Shown here: piece after piece, positions 35,781 through 43,174 of the stretch | How positions within the stretch are numbered: the first letter of the stretch is position 1 | How the letters are laid out: every line of letters starts with the position of its first letter | Origin: an uncultured Sedimentitalea sp. | Lineage (GTDB): Bacteria; Pseudomonadota; Alphaproteobacteria; Rhodobacterales; Rhodobacteraceae | Length of the DNA stretch: 64,000 bases | Reading direction: 5' to 3' | NCBI GenBank assembly: GCA_947504115.1 | Contig: CANNGH010000003.1 | Coordinates: 124,001 to 188,000 of the forward strand | Position numbers and translations under genes: made by a program | Notes under the pieces: generated by a model | Databases searched by the model: none | What the model saw: only the letters and a program-made list of their open reading frames with translations | What the model was told of the DNA's origin: nothing

Positions 35781-36132
35781 TTGTCCGTTCCTCTTCTTCG
35801 TCGCCCTGCACGGCTGCATCGGCCAGTTTGTCGGTCTGTATCTCCTGCGCGCTGCGCATCATCGTCTTGATGCCTGCCGCCAGACCCAGCAATGTGAACA
35901 GCACCAGAAAGATGGGGAGCGTCCCCAACAGGCGGTCCAGCCCGTATCCGATGCCAAAGCCGATCATCAGACCGGCCACGAGTTCGATCACCATCCGCCA
36001 GGCCAGATGGGCCTGTGAATAATGTTCTTCCTGATGGAGCTTTGGCGTGCTTGCCGATCGGGCCGCCGCGATCCGCGCCTCAAGCTGCGCGAGGCGCTGC
36101 TTATGGTCCTCGTCGCCCACCTCTGCCCCCAT
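35770..36132 (-). CDS. atpI: ATP synthase assembly protein AtpI (AtpZ/AtpI family)
   Basis: 120 residues: a charged N-terminal region ([18 protein letters not shown]), two membrane helices with [42 protein letters not shown], and an acidic tail. The GxGxGxxLD turn is typical of AtpI/AtpZ, which helps c-ring assembly or Mg transport. First gene of the leftward F0 operon. Confidence 0.92.
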   Translation of the reverse strand: MGAEVGDEDHKQRLAQLEARIAAARSASTPKLHQEEHYSQAHLAWRMVIELVAGLMIGFGIGYGLDRLLGTLPIFLVLFTLLGLAAGIKTMMRSAQEIQTDKLADAAVQGDEEEERTSGD

Positions 36133-36146
36133 CCTTGGTTGAGGAT

Positions 36147-36175
36147 GTGCTAATGCGCGCAGAAGGCAGAGTCAA
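36147..36175 (-). promoter_or_regulatory. Candidate sigma-70 promoter of the F0 operon
   Basis: On the minus strand TTGACT (36175-36170; 5 of 6 matches) and TAGCAC (36152-36147) are 17 bases apart, placing the start about 10 bases before the atpI ATG. The -10 is weak (3 of 6). The 216-base spacer to arsR contains no gene. Confidence 0.4.
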
Positions 36176-36300
36176 TTGCGCAAATCCCGCCCCTTAAAGG
36201 GTGACATGATGTTGATATATCTGATTTTTTCGTGAACTTTAGGTCGCCGCGCCGCGCAGGACGGGGGCGGTTACCGTGCCGAATGGGCGCTTTGCGATAT

Positions 36301-36337
36301 TCAACCAAACGGTTGACCGTCACCGGGACGTGACGGT
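36301..36337 (+). promoter_or_regulatory. Two adjacent inverted repeats upstream of arsR (operator)
   Basis: TCAACC-AAAC-GGTTGA (36301-36316) is a perfect 6-bp-arm dyad; ACCGTCAC-CGGGAC-GTGACGGT (36316-36337) is a perfect 8-bp-arm dyad sharing one base with it. Both lie within 50 bases of the ArsR-family start codon. The first resembles operators of ArsR-family regulators; autoregulation is inferred. Confidence 0.6.
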
Positions 36338-36348
36338 ATCGCGCTGTC

Positions 36349-36744
36349 ATGTCCGTGACGCTCGACATCGTTTTCGCCGCCCTTGCCGATCCCACGCGGC
36401 GGGCGATCCTGTCGATGCTGCTCGAGGACGACATGGCCGTCACCGACGTGGCCGCGCCGTTCGACATGTCGCTGGCGGCGATTTCCAAGCACCTCGGCAT
36501 CCTCACCCGCGCCGGGCTGATCACCCAGGAACGCCGCGGGCGGCTGAAATGGTGCAAGCTGGAGCCGGACGCCCTGCGCGCGGCCAGCGTCTGGATGCAG
36601 GGCTTCGGTCAGTTCGAACCCGTCAACCTCGACGCGTTCGAACGCTTCCTGATCCTGGAACTGGGACTAGAGCAGCCCGACAAGGCTGAGGATGAATCCG
36701 ATGACGACGATAAGTCCGATCAGATAGATGATGCTGCGCATTGA
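36349..36744 (+). CDS. ArsR-family HTH transcriptional regulator
   Basis: 131 residues. The winged helix reads FAALADPTRRAILSMLLEDDMAVTDVAAPFDMSLAAISKHLGILTRAGLITQERRGRLKWCKLEPD, the SdpR/YczG-like branch of ArsR that lacks the CxC metal site. The C-terminal 20 residues (ending DKSDQIDDAAH) are acidic and low complexity, and are antisense to a small membrane ORF, so they may be a by-product of that overlap. No target gene is co-oriented; the next rightward gene is ffh, 415 bases on. Confidence 0.88.
   Translation: MSVTLDIVFAALADPTRRAILSMLLEDDMAVTDVAAPFDMSLAAISKHLGILTRAGLITQERRGRLKWCKLEPDALRAASVWMQGFGQFEPVNLDAFERFLILELGLEQPDKAEDESDDDDKSDQIDDAAH
36667..36741 (-). CDS. Small membrane peptide antisense to arsR 3' end (24 aa)
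   Basis: Below the track's length limit. An ATG at 36741 preceded by GAGGGAGA 8 bases upstream opens MRSIIYLIGLIVVIGFILSL then VGLL and a TAG stop. The peptide is one hydrophobic helix with a single Arg after the start, the hallmark of bacterial micro-membrane proteins. The strong ribosome binding site argues for translation, although the opposite strand encodes the ArsR tail. Function unknown. Confidence 0.5.
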   Translation of the reverse strand: MRSIIYLIGLIVVIGFILSLVGLL

Positions 36745-37159
36745 CTGTCTCCCTCGTATTGGTTGTGCGGTCCCAACGGCGCAGCCCGCGGCGCGGTTCC
36801 GTCAGTTCTCGTCGCGCAGCGGCAAAAGCCGGACGATCCCGTCACCGGCGCGGAAAACAGCAGCATCGCCGGATGTCCTGCGCCCGTGGCTGCGCGGTGC
36901 ACCGCGCTCCTTTTCCTCCGGCGCTCCGCCCAGGGCTTTCCGACATCGCGCATAGCCACGCAGGCCATCGCGGTCTTGACAGGATCGCCATTCGCCGTTA
37001 ACAGCCCCCAACCCCCGGAAGGTCTGTCCCTTCCGGTCCCGGACGCGGTTCGGGATCGCCCTCCACCAGCGCGTTGCGCCCGTGGGGGCATTTGCGCTTT
37101 GCCCGGCTGACTCCTACATCGGGGTCAGTCAAAACCAGTGACAGGGAGCCAGACGGCCC
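36745..37159. other. 415-base spacer before ffh, no confident gene
   Basis: It carries the leader of the antisense micro-ORF at its left end and an 8-bp hairpin CCGGAAGG/CCTTCCGG at 37015-37036. Minus-strand frames of 69 and 123 codons are open but show no family pattern and are Arg/Gly-rich as expected of GC-rich noise. I looked for the 4.5S RNA motif GGAAGGAAGCAGCC and did not find it. Confidence 0.5.
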
Positions 37160-38653
37160 ATGTTCGAGAATCTCTCCGATCGCCTTTCCGGCGTCTTCGA
37201 CCGGCTGACCAAGCAGGGCGCGCTGTCCGACGAGGATGTGAAAACCGCACTGCGCGAGGTCCGCGTCGCCCTGCTCGAGGCCGACGTGTCCCTGCCCGTC
37301 GCACGCGATTTCGTCGCGCGCGTGCAGGAGCAGGCAACCGGACAGGCGGTCACCAAATCGGTGACACCGGGCCAGCAGGTCGTCAAGATCGTGCATGACG
37401 CGCTGATCGACGTGCTGAAAGGCGACAGCGACCCCGGCAAGCTGAAGATCGACAACCCGCCCGCGCCGATCCTGATGGTCGGGCTTCAGGGCTCGGGCAA
37501 GACGACGACCACCGCCAAGCTGGCGAAACGGCTGAAAGAGCGCGACGGCAAGCGCGTCCTGATGGCGTCGCTCGACACCAACCGCCCGGCGGCGATGGAA
37601 CAGCTCGCGATCCTCGGCACCCAGATCGGCGTCGATACCCTGCCCATCGTCAAGGGCGAAAACCCGGTGCAGATCGCCAAGCGCGCCAAGACGCAGGCCA
37701 GCCTTGGCGGATATGATGTCTACATGCTGGACACCGCTGGCCGCTTGCATATCGATTCCGAACTGATCGCGCAGGCGGCGGCGGTGCGCGATGTCGCCAA
37801 TCCGCGCGAAACCCTGCTGGTGGTCGATGGCCTGACCGGTCAGGACGCGGTGAACGTCGCCACCGAGTTCGACGACAAGATCGGCGTCACCGGCGTTGTC
37901 CTGACGCGCATGGATGGCGACGGACGTGGCGGCGCGGCCCTGTCGATGCGCGCGGTCACCGGCAAGCCGATCCGCTTCGTCGGCCTCGGCGAGAAGATGG
38001 ACGCCATCGAGACGTTCGAACCCGAGCGCATCGCGGGCCGCATCCTCGGCATGGGTGACATCGTCGCGCTGGTCGAAAAGGCGCAGGAAACCATCGAGGC
38101 CGAACAGGCCGAGAAGATGATGAAGCGCATGATGAAGGGTCAGTTCAACATGAACGACCTGCGCATGCAGCTTGAACAGATGCTCCAGATGGGCGGGATG
38201 CAGGGCATGATGGGCATGATGCCCGGCATGGGAAAGATGGCCAAACAGGTCGAAGAGGCCGGTTTCGACGACAGGATCCTGAAACAGCAGATCGCCCTGA
38301 TCCAGTCGATGACCAAACGCGAACGCGCCAATCCGCAGATCCTGCAAGCCTCGCGCAAGAAGCGCATCGCGGCAGGGGCGGGGATGGAAGTGTCCGATCT
38401 CAACAAGCTTCTCAAGATGCACCGCCAGATGGGCGACATGATGAAGAAGATGGGCAAGATGGGCAAAGGCAAGATGCTGAAACAGGCCATGAAGGGCATG
38501 TTCGGCAAGGGCGGCATGGACCCCTCGCAGATGGATCCGGCGGCGCTGGAAGCGGCGGCGAAACAGATGGGCGGCCGCATGCCCGGCGGATTGCCCGGCA
38601 TGGGCGGCGGCGCGTTGCCTCCTGGCCTTTCGGGACTGGGACGAAAGAAGTGA
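37160..38653 (+). CDS. ffh: Signal recognition particle protein Ffh
   Basis: 497 residues. N domain (ENLSDRLSGVFDRLTKQGALSDEDV), G domain with P-loop GLQGSGKTTTTAKLAKRL, DTAGRLHID, TRMDGDGRGGAALS and GEKMDAIETFEPERIA, and a Met-rich M domain (MMKRMMKGQFNMNDLRMQLEQMLQMGG) that binds signal sequences and 4.5S RNA. A long Met/Gly/Lys-rich tail is typical of alphaproteobacteria. It targets membrane proteins to FtsY. GTGA overlap with the next gene. Confidence 0.98.
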   Translation: MFENLSDRLSGVFDRLTKQGALSDEDVKTALREVRVALLEADVSLPVARDFVARVQEQATGQAVTKSVTPGQQVVKIVHDALIDVLKGDSDPGKLKIDNPPAPILMVGLQGSGKTTTTAKLAKRLKERDGKRVLMASLDTNRPAAMEQLAILGTQIGVDTLPIVKGENPVQIAKRAKTQASLGGYDVYMLDTAGRLHIDSELIAQAAAVRDVANPRETLLVVDGLTGQDAVNVATEFDDKIGVTGVVLTRMDGDGRGGAALSMRAVTGKPIRFVGLGEKMDAIETFEPERIAGRILGMGDIVALVEKAQETIEAEQAEKMMKRMMKGQFNMNDLRMQLEQMLQMGGMQGMMGMMPGMGKMAKQVEEAGFDDRILKQQIALIQSMTKRERANPQILQASRKKRIAAGAGMEVSDLNKLLKMHRQMGDMMKKMGKMGKGKMLKQAMKGMFGKGGMDPSQMDPAALEAAAKQMGGRMPGGLPGMGGGALPPGLSGLGRKK

Positions 38654-39210
38654 CGCCGCATCTCGCCGATACCCCCGTGATCGAGACCGAGCGTCTGATC
38701 CTGCGCGCGCCCGGGCCGCAGGACTGGCCTTCATGGCGCGCGATGATGGCATCGGATCGCGCCCGGTTCATCCGGCGCGGCGCGGCGAACGATGCCGACG
38801 CCTGGCGCGCCTTCGGGCATTTCATCGGCCATTGGGTGCTGCGCGGCTTCGGCATGTTTGTCTTCACGCTCCGGGGCGAGGACCGCGCGCTCGGCATGGC
38901 CGGACCGTGGTTTCCCGAAGGCTGGCCCGAGCGCGAAATCGGCTGGTCGCTCTGGTCGGCGCAAGCCGAAGGTCACGGATACGCTTTCGAGGCCGCAACG
39001 GCCGCGCGCGGCTATGCCTATGACATCCTCGGCTGGCACACGGCCGTCAGCTATGTCGATCCGGCCAATACGCGCTCGGTCGCACTGGCCGAAACGCTCG
39101 GCGCCACGCCCGACACGGACGCGGACCATCCCGGCGATGCCCTTTGCATCGTCTATCGCCACCCCTTGCCCGACCAGTTGGCCGACGGCGGAATCGAGGC
39201 TTACGCATGA
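38650..39210 (+). CDS. GNAT-family N-acetyltransferase
   Basis: 186 residues from a GTG overlapping the ffh stop. VIETERLILRAPGPQDWPSWRAMM is the RimJ/RimL-like N-terminus; GWSLWSAQAEGHGYAFEAATAARGYAYDILG and SYVDPANTRSVALAETLGA hold the acetyl-CoA binding and C-terminal motifs. Substrate unknown. It is in an apparent operon ffh-GNAT-chorismate mutase-rpsP. Confidence 0.9.
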   Translation: MTPHLADTPVIETERLILRAPGPQDWPSWRAMMASDRARFIRRGAANDADAWRAFGHFIGHWVLRGFGMFVFTLRGEDRALGMAGPWFPEGWPEREIGWSLWSAQAEGHGYAFEAATAARGYAYDILGWHTAVSYVDPANTRSVALAETLGATPDTDADHPGDALCIVYRHPLPDQLADGGIEAYA

Positions 39211-39491
39211 CCGACCCCGCCGAATTGCTGAAAGATCACCGCGCCAGCATCGACCGGCTGGACGCGATTCTCGTCTTCACACTGGGCGAGCGGTTCAAGC
39301 ACACCCAGGCCGTCGGTCGCCTCAAGGCCGATCACGACCTTCCGCCCTCCGATCCCGCGCGCGAGGCCGCGCAGATCGAACGGCTCGAAGACCTGGCGAA
39401 ACAGGCCGATCTCGACCCCGTATTCGCCACGAAGTTCCTGAATTTCATCATCGCCGAAGTGATCCAGCACCACCGTCAGCACCAATCGTAG
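39207..39491 (+). CDS. Chorismate mutase (AroQ class)
   Basis: 94 residues from the ATG overlapping the GNAT stop; the track start at 39144 is in another gene. [67 protein letters not shown] is the all-helical AroQ fold with the catalytic Arg/Lys positions (R near 12, K near 39). It converts chorismate to prephenate for Phe/Tyr synthesis. It is monofunctional, with no prephenate dehydratase attached. Confidence 0.9.
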   Translation: MTDPAELLKDHRASIDRLDAILVFTLGERFKHTQAVGRLKADHDLPPSDPAREAAQIERLEDLAKQADLDPVFATKFLNFIIAEVIQHHRQHQS

Positions 39492-39510
39492 GGCGGGGTT
39501 CACCCCGCCC
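39491..39510 (+). terminator. 8-9 bp GC hairpin before rpsP
   Basis: GGGCGGGG-TTCA-CCCCGCCC starts at the last base of the chorismate mutase stop codon. No T-run follows, so read-through into rpsP is likely; it may act as an attenuator or mRNA barrier. Similar in sequence to the hairpin at 1304-1332. Confidence 0.5.
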
Positions 39511-39546
39511 CCGCCAAATCGAACGCCATTCAAAGGAGAAAACCAA

Positions 39547-39936
39547 ATGGCCATGAAGATCCGCCTTGCCCGTGCCGGCAGCAAGAAACGCCCCTTCTAT
39601 CGCATCGTCGCGACCGACAGCCGGATGCCGCGCGATGGCCGCTTTCTGGAAAAGCTGGGCACCTACAACCCGCTGCTGCCCAAGGACAGCGAAGAGCGCG
39701 TGAAGATGGATGCCGAGCGTATCCAGCACTGGCTGGATCAGGGCGCGCAGCCGACCGACCGCATCGCCCGCTTCCTCGAAGCCGCCGGTCTGCGTGAAAA
39801 AGCCACCCGCAACAACCCGCAGAAGGCCGAGCCGGGCAAGAAAGCCAAGGACCGCGCCGAGGAAAAGGCTGCCAAGGCCGCCGAAGCCAGCGCCACCCCT
39901 GCGGAAGAGGCTCCTGCGGACGCATCGGTCGAATAA
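39547..39936 (+). CDS. rpsP: 30S ribosomal protein S16
   Basis: 129 residues. [40 protein letters not shown] is the S16 signature. After residue 80 an Ala/Lys/Glu-rich extension ([22 protein letters not shown]) makes it longer than E. coli S16 (82 aa), as is usual in alphaproteobacteria. AAAGGAG ribosome binding site. It begins the rpsP-rimM-trmD-rplS cluster. Confidence 0.98.
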   Translation: MAMKIRLARAGSKKRPFYRIVATDSRMPRDGRFLEKLGTYNPLLPKDSEERVKMDAERIQHWLDQGAQPTDRIARFLEAAGLREKATRNNPQKAEPGKKAKDRAEEKAAKAAEASATPAEEAPADASVE

Positions 39937-40044
39937 CGCACGCAGGCTGGACAAGCGACTGACAGGCAGGCCATTCTCGGCCTGCCGTTTTCCCTTTTGC
40001 CGAGGCTCCATGACCCATCAGCGCCCCACATCCAGGCCAGCGGC

Positions 40045-40575
40045 ATGAGCGATCTCGTCTGCGTCGGCGCCATCGCGGGCGCATTCGGCGTGCGCGGCGA
40101 GGTGCGCCTGAAAAGCTTTTGCGCCACCCCCGAAGACATCGCCGCCTATTCCCCGTTGACGACCGAGGACAACGCGCGTCGGTTCGATGTCACCCTGACC
40201 GGTCACGCCTCCAACGCGCTGACCGCCGAATTGAGCGGCATCGCCACCAAGGAAGAGGCCGATGCCCTGCGCGGTGTGCGCCTGTTCGTCCCGCGCGAGC
40301 GGATGCCGTCGCTGCCCGACGACGAATATTATCACGCCGACCTGATCGGGCTGGCCGTGCACGACACCGGTGGACGGCTTTTGGGCCATGTCAGAACGGT
40401 GCTGAACCACGGCGCCGGCGATCTGCTGGAAATCCACGGCCCCGGCCTGCGCGATACGGTGCTTTTGCCCTTCACCCTTGCCGCGGTGCCGACGGTCGAT
40501 CTGGCCGCCGGCCGCATCGTCACCGACCCGCCCGACGGGCTGTTTCCCGAACCCGGCGACGCTGCGGGCACATGA
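40045..40575 (+). CDS. rimM: Ribosome maturation factor RimM
   Basis: 176 residues from the ATG at 40045 ([25 protein letters not shown]); 16 upstream track residues are not conserved. The N-terminal RimM barrel is followed by the PRC-barrel-like part with [25 protein letters not shown]. It assists 16S rRNA processing and 30S head assembly. ATGA overlap with trmD. Confidence 0.96.
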   Translation: MSDLVCVGAIAGAFGVRGEVRLKSFCATPEDIAAYSPLTTEDNARRFDVTLTGHASNALTAELSGIATKEEADALRGVRLFVPRERMPSLPDDEYYHADLIGLAVHDTGGRLLGHVRTVLNHGAGDLLEIHGPGLRDTVLLPFTLAAVPTVDLAAGRIVTDPPDGLFPEPGDAAGT

Positions 40576-41300
40576 CCGAGGGAAACACCGCCTGGACCGC
40601 GCGCGTCATCACCCTGTTTCCGTCTGCCTTTCCCGGTGTCCTTGGCGAAAGCCTGACCGGCAAGGCGCTGACAGACGGGCTGTGGCGGCTCGAAACCATC
40701 GACCTGCGCGATTTCGGCATCGGGCGGCATCGCAATGTCGACGATACGCCCGCCGGCGGCGGCGCGGGCATGGTATTGCGCGCCGATGTGCTGGGCCCGG
40801 CGATCGAGACGGCGCAGACCGGCGCAGCGGGCGCACCGCTCATCTATCTCAGCCCGCGCGGACGCCCGATGGATCAGGCGCTGATGCGCGACCTGGCGGC
40901 CGGACCCGGCGTCACCCTCATCTGCGGCCGGTTCGAGGGCGTGGACGAACGCGTGCTGCAACATTACGGCGTGCAGGAAATCTCGCTGGGCGATTTCGTC
41001 CTGACAGGCGGCGAAATCGCCGCGCAGGCGCTGATCGACGCGAGCGTGCGGCTGCTGCCCGACGTGCTGGGCAATGCGCAATCGGCGCTCGACGAAAGCT
41101 TCTCCGCCGATCTTCTGGAACACCCGCACTATACCCGCCCCGCCGAATGGCAGGGCCGTCCGATTCCCGAGGTTCTGATGTCGGGGCATCACGGCCGCAT
41201 CGCCGAGTGGCGGCAGCAACAGGCCGAGGCGATCACCCGCGCCCGCCGCCCCGATCTGTGGGCGCGCCATATTGCGCGCAACGCCCCCGATAAGGCTTGA
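40572..41300 (+). CDS. trmD: tRNA (guanine-N1-)-methyltransferase TrmD
   Basis: 242 residues from the ATG at 40572. [67 protein letters not shown] and [33 protein letters not shown] are the SPOUT knot motifs. It methylates G37 of tRNAs to prevent frameshifting. The C-terminal [26 protein letters not shown] completes the domain. Confidence 0.97.
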   Translation: MTEGNTAWTARVITLFPSAFPGVLGESLTGKALTDGLWRLETIDLRDFGIGRHRNVDDTPAGGGAGMVLRADVLGPAIETAQTGAAGAPLIYLSPRGRPMDQALMRDLAAGPGVTLICGRFEGVDERVLQHYGVQEISLGDFVLTGGEIAAQALIDASVRLLPDVLGNAQSALDESFSADLLEHPHYTRPAEWQGRPIPEVLMSGHHGRIAEWRQQQAEAITRARRPDLWARHIARNAPDKA

Positions 41301-41513
41301 TCCGCCGCGCCCTTTGCCCTAAGGCACGCCTGCCCGGACTCGCATTTGCGGTTGCGGGCCGTTCGGTCTTGGCAGGACATGGGTGATCGGGCCTTCTTCG
41401 GTCCAGACGCACCTTGGCCCGGACCGCCGCACAAGGAATGACGACCCGATCTCAGGCGGGCTGGCGGATGCCGGAACCCGATGAAGACCAGGAGCTCTCG
41501 GTCGCGCAAATCT

Positions 41514-41530
41514 TCGTGGAACAACCACGA
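41514..41530 (+). promoter_or_regulatory. rplS leader hairpin
   Basis: TCGTGG-AACAA-CCACGA ends 9 bases before the CAGGAG ribosome binding site of rplS. The whole trmD-rplS spacer (41301-41550, 250 bases) has no gene; it also holds a CGGTCC/GGACCG pair around 41399-41425. A long structured leader could serve autoregulation, but this is inferred. Confidence 0.35.
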
Positions 41531-41550
41531 GCCATGTCAGGAGTAACGCG

Positions 41551-41934
41551 ATGGACCTGATCGCACAGATCGAGGCGGAACAGATCGCCGAACTGGGGCA
41601 GAACATCCCCGATTTCAAGGCCGGCGACACGATCCGCGTCGGCTACAAGGTGACCGAGGGCACGCGCACGCGTGTGCAGAACTACGAAGGCGTCTGCATC
41701 AGCCGCAAGCACGGCGACGGCATCGCCGGCACCTTCACCGTACGCAAGATTTCCTTCGGCGAAGGCGTCGAGCGGATCTTTCCGCTGCATTCGACCAATC
41801 TGGACAGCATCACCGTGGTGCGTCGCGGCCGTGTGCGCCGCTCCAAGCTGTATTATCTGCGCTCGCGCCGGGGCAAATCGGCCCGGATCGCGGAAGATTC
41901 GAACTACAAGCCGCTTTCGGGCGCAAAGGCGTAA
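41551..41934 (+). CDS. rplS: 50S ribosomal protein L19
   Basis: 127 residues. [92 protein letters not shown] is the L19 core, located at the 30S/50S interface. Short C-terminal extension. It follows trmD after a 250-base leader and precedes rpmE by 11 bases. Confidence 0.98.
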   Translation: MDLIAQIEAEQIAELGQNIPDFKAGDTIRVGYKVTEGTRTRVQNYEGVCISRKHGDGIAGTFTVRKISFGEGVERIFPLHSTNLDSITVVRRGRVRRSKLYYLRSRRGKSARIAEDSNYKPLSGAKA

Positions 41935-41945
41935 GGACCGGACCG

Positions 41946-42167
41946 ATGAAAAAAGACATCCATCCCGATTATCACCTCATCAACGTCAAGATGACCGACG
42001 GCACCGTGGTGCAGATGAAATCGACATGGGGCGCGGCGGACGAGCAGCTGTCGCTCGACGTCGATCCTTCGGTGCACCCGGCCTGGACCGGCGGCTCCAG
42101 CCGCCTGATGGATACCGGCGGCCGCGTATCCCGGTTCAAGAAGAAATACGAAGGTCTGGGGTTCTGA
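41946..42167 (+). CDS. rpmE: 50S ribosomal protein L31 (zinc-free form)
   Basis: 73 residues. [29 protein letters not shown] opens the L31 fold; the CxxC zinc ribbon of the C+ type is absent, so this is the C- form that does not need zinc. Conserved [38 protein letters not shown] follows. A strong terminator is 23 bases downstream. Confidence 0.96.
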   Translation: MKKDIHPDYHLINVKMTDGTVVQMKSTWGAADEQLSLDVDPSVHPAWTGGSSRLMDTGGRVSRFKKKYEGLGF

Positions 42168-42189
42168 ACCTTTCCCCACGGCCCTGCAG

Positions 42190-42223
42190 GACGCCGCCCT
42201 CGCTCGGGCGGCGTCTTTCGTTT
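42190..42223 (+). terminator. Rho-independent terminator after rpmE
   Basis: GACGCCGCCC-TCGCT-CGGGCGGCGTC followed by TTTCGTTT. It ends the rplS-rpmE transcript. The 126 bases to mipZ contain two GAATC (GANTC) sites at 42255 and 42285 but no gene. Confidence 0.88.
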
Positions 42224-42349
42224 CAGGGATGCACTTCGGCCACACGCAGAGGAAGAATCGCTCGCGTTCATTCTTTTCAAGCGCGAATCAGCCACATAGA
42301 CTGCGCATAACGGAAACCCGCGGCGGCACCGCGGGCAAGAGGGAACGCA

Positions 42350-43159
42350 ATGGCGCATATCATCGTCGTCGGCAACGAAAAGGGCGGCGCGGGCAAATCG
42401 ACCGTGTCCATGCATCTGGCCAGTGCGCTGGCGCGTCTGGGTCACAAGGTCGGCGCGCTGGATCTGGACCTGCGCCAGCGTTCGCTGGGCCGCTATATCG
42501 AAAACCGCCGCGCTTTTGACGCCAAGGCCGGGCTTGGCCTGCCCAGCCCCGCCTATCACGACCTGCCGGAAATCGACCCCGACAGCCTGCAAGCGGGCGA
42601 AAACATCTATGATCACCGCCTGTCCGCCGCCGTCGCCGCGCTGGAGCCGGACAGCGATTTCATCCTCATCGACTGTCCCGGCTCGCATACGCGACTCAGC
42701 CAGGTGGCGCATTCGCTGGCCGATACGCTGGTGACGCCGCTGAACGACAGTTTCGTCGATTTCGATCTTCTGGCGCATATCGACGGACAGGGCGAAAAGA
42801 TCCTCGGGCCGTCGGTCTATTCGGAAATGGTGTGGAACGCCCGCCAGTTGCGCGCGCAGGCCGGGCTGAAGCCCATCGACTGGATCGTGATCCGCAACCG
42901 GCTTGGCACGCAGCGCATGGTCAACAAGGAAAAGATGGAGCGCGCCATCGACAAGCTGGCCACCCGCATCGGCTTTCGCGTGGCACCCGGCTTTTCCGAA
43001 CGGGTCATCTTTCGCGAGTTGTTTCCGCGCGGCCTGACCCTGCTGGATCTCAAGGATATCGGCGTCAAGCAACTCAACATCTCGAACATCGCCGCACGTC
43101 AGGAATTGCGCGACATGATCAAGGCGCTGAAACTGCCGGGGGTCGAGCCGGAATTCTGA
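42350..43159 (+). CDS. mipZ: Division-plane positioning ATPase MipZ
   Basis: 269 residues. The deviant Walker A EKGGAGKSTVSMHLASALARLGHKVGALDLDLRQRSLGRYIENR is diagnostic of the MipZ branch of ParA ATPases; FILIDCPGSHTRLSQVAHSLADTLVTPLNDSFVDFDLLA and the C-terminal FSERVIFRELFPRGLTLLDL match it. MipZ forms polar gradients with ParB and inhibits FtsZ, setting midcell division in alphaproteobacteria. Confidence 0.95.
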   Translation: MAHIIVVGNEKGGAGKSTVSMHLASALARLGHKVGALDLDLRQRSLGRYIENRRAFDAKAGLGLPSPAYHDLPEIDPDSLQAGENIYDHRLSAAVAALEPDSDFILIDCPGSHTRLSQVAHSLADTLVTPLNDSFVDFDLLAHIDGQGEKILGPSVYSEMVWNARQLRAQAGLKPIDWIVIRNRLGTQRMVNKEKMERAIDKLATRIGFRVAPGFSERVIFRELFPRGLTLLDLKDIGVKQLNISNIAARQELRDMIKALKLPGVEPEF

Positions 43160-43174
43160 CCCCGGCGCGCCCCA

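Noticed and set aside
36802-37011. Minus-strand 69-codon open frame in the arsR-ffh spacer
   Set aside because: Non-ATG start, Arg/Gly-rich composition and no family pattern; the spacer has similar open frames on both strands, as expected from high GC.
37015-37036. CCGGAAGG/CCTTCCGG hairpin considered as part of a 4.5S SRP RNA near ffh
   Set aside because: The conserved GGAAGGAAGCAGCC apical motif and the flanking symmetric loop are absent.
36998-38752. 584-codon minus-strand ORF opposite ffh
   Set aside because: His/Ala/Leu-rich shadow of the ffh coding strand; ffh motifs are intact on the plus strand.
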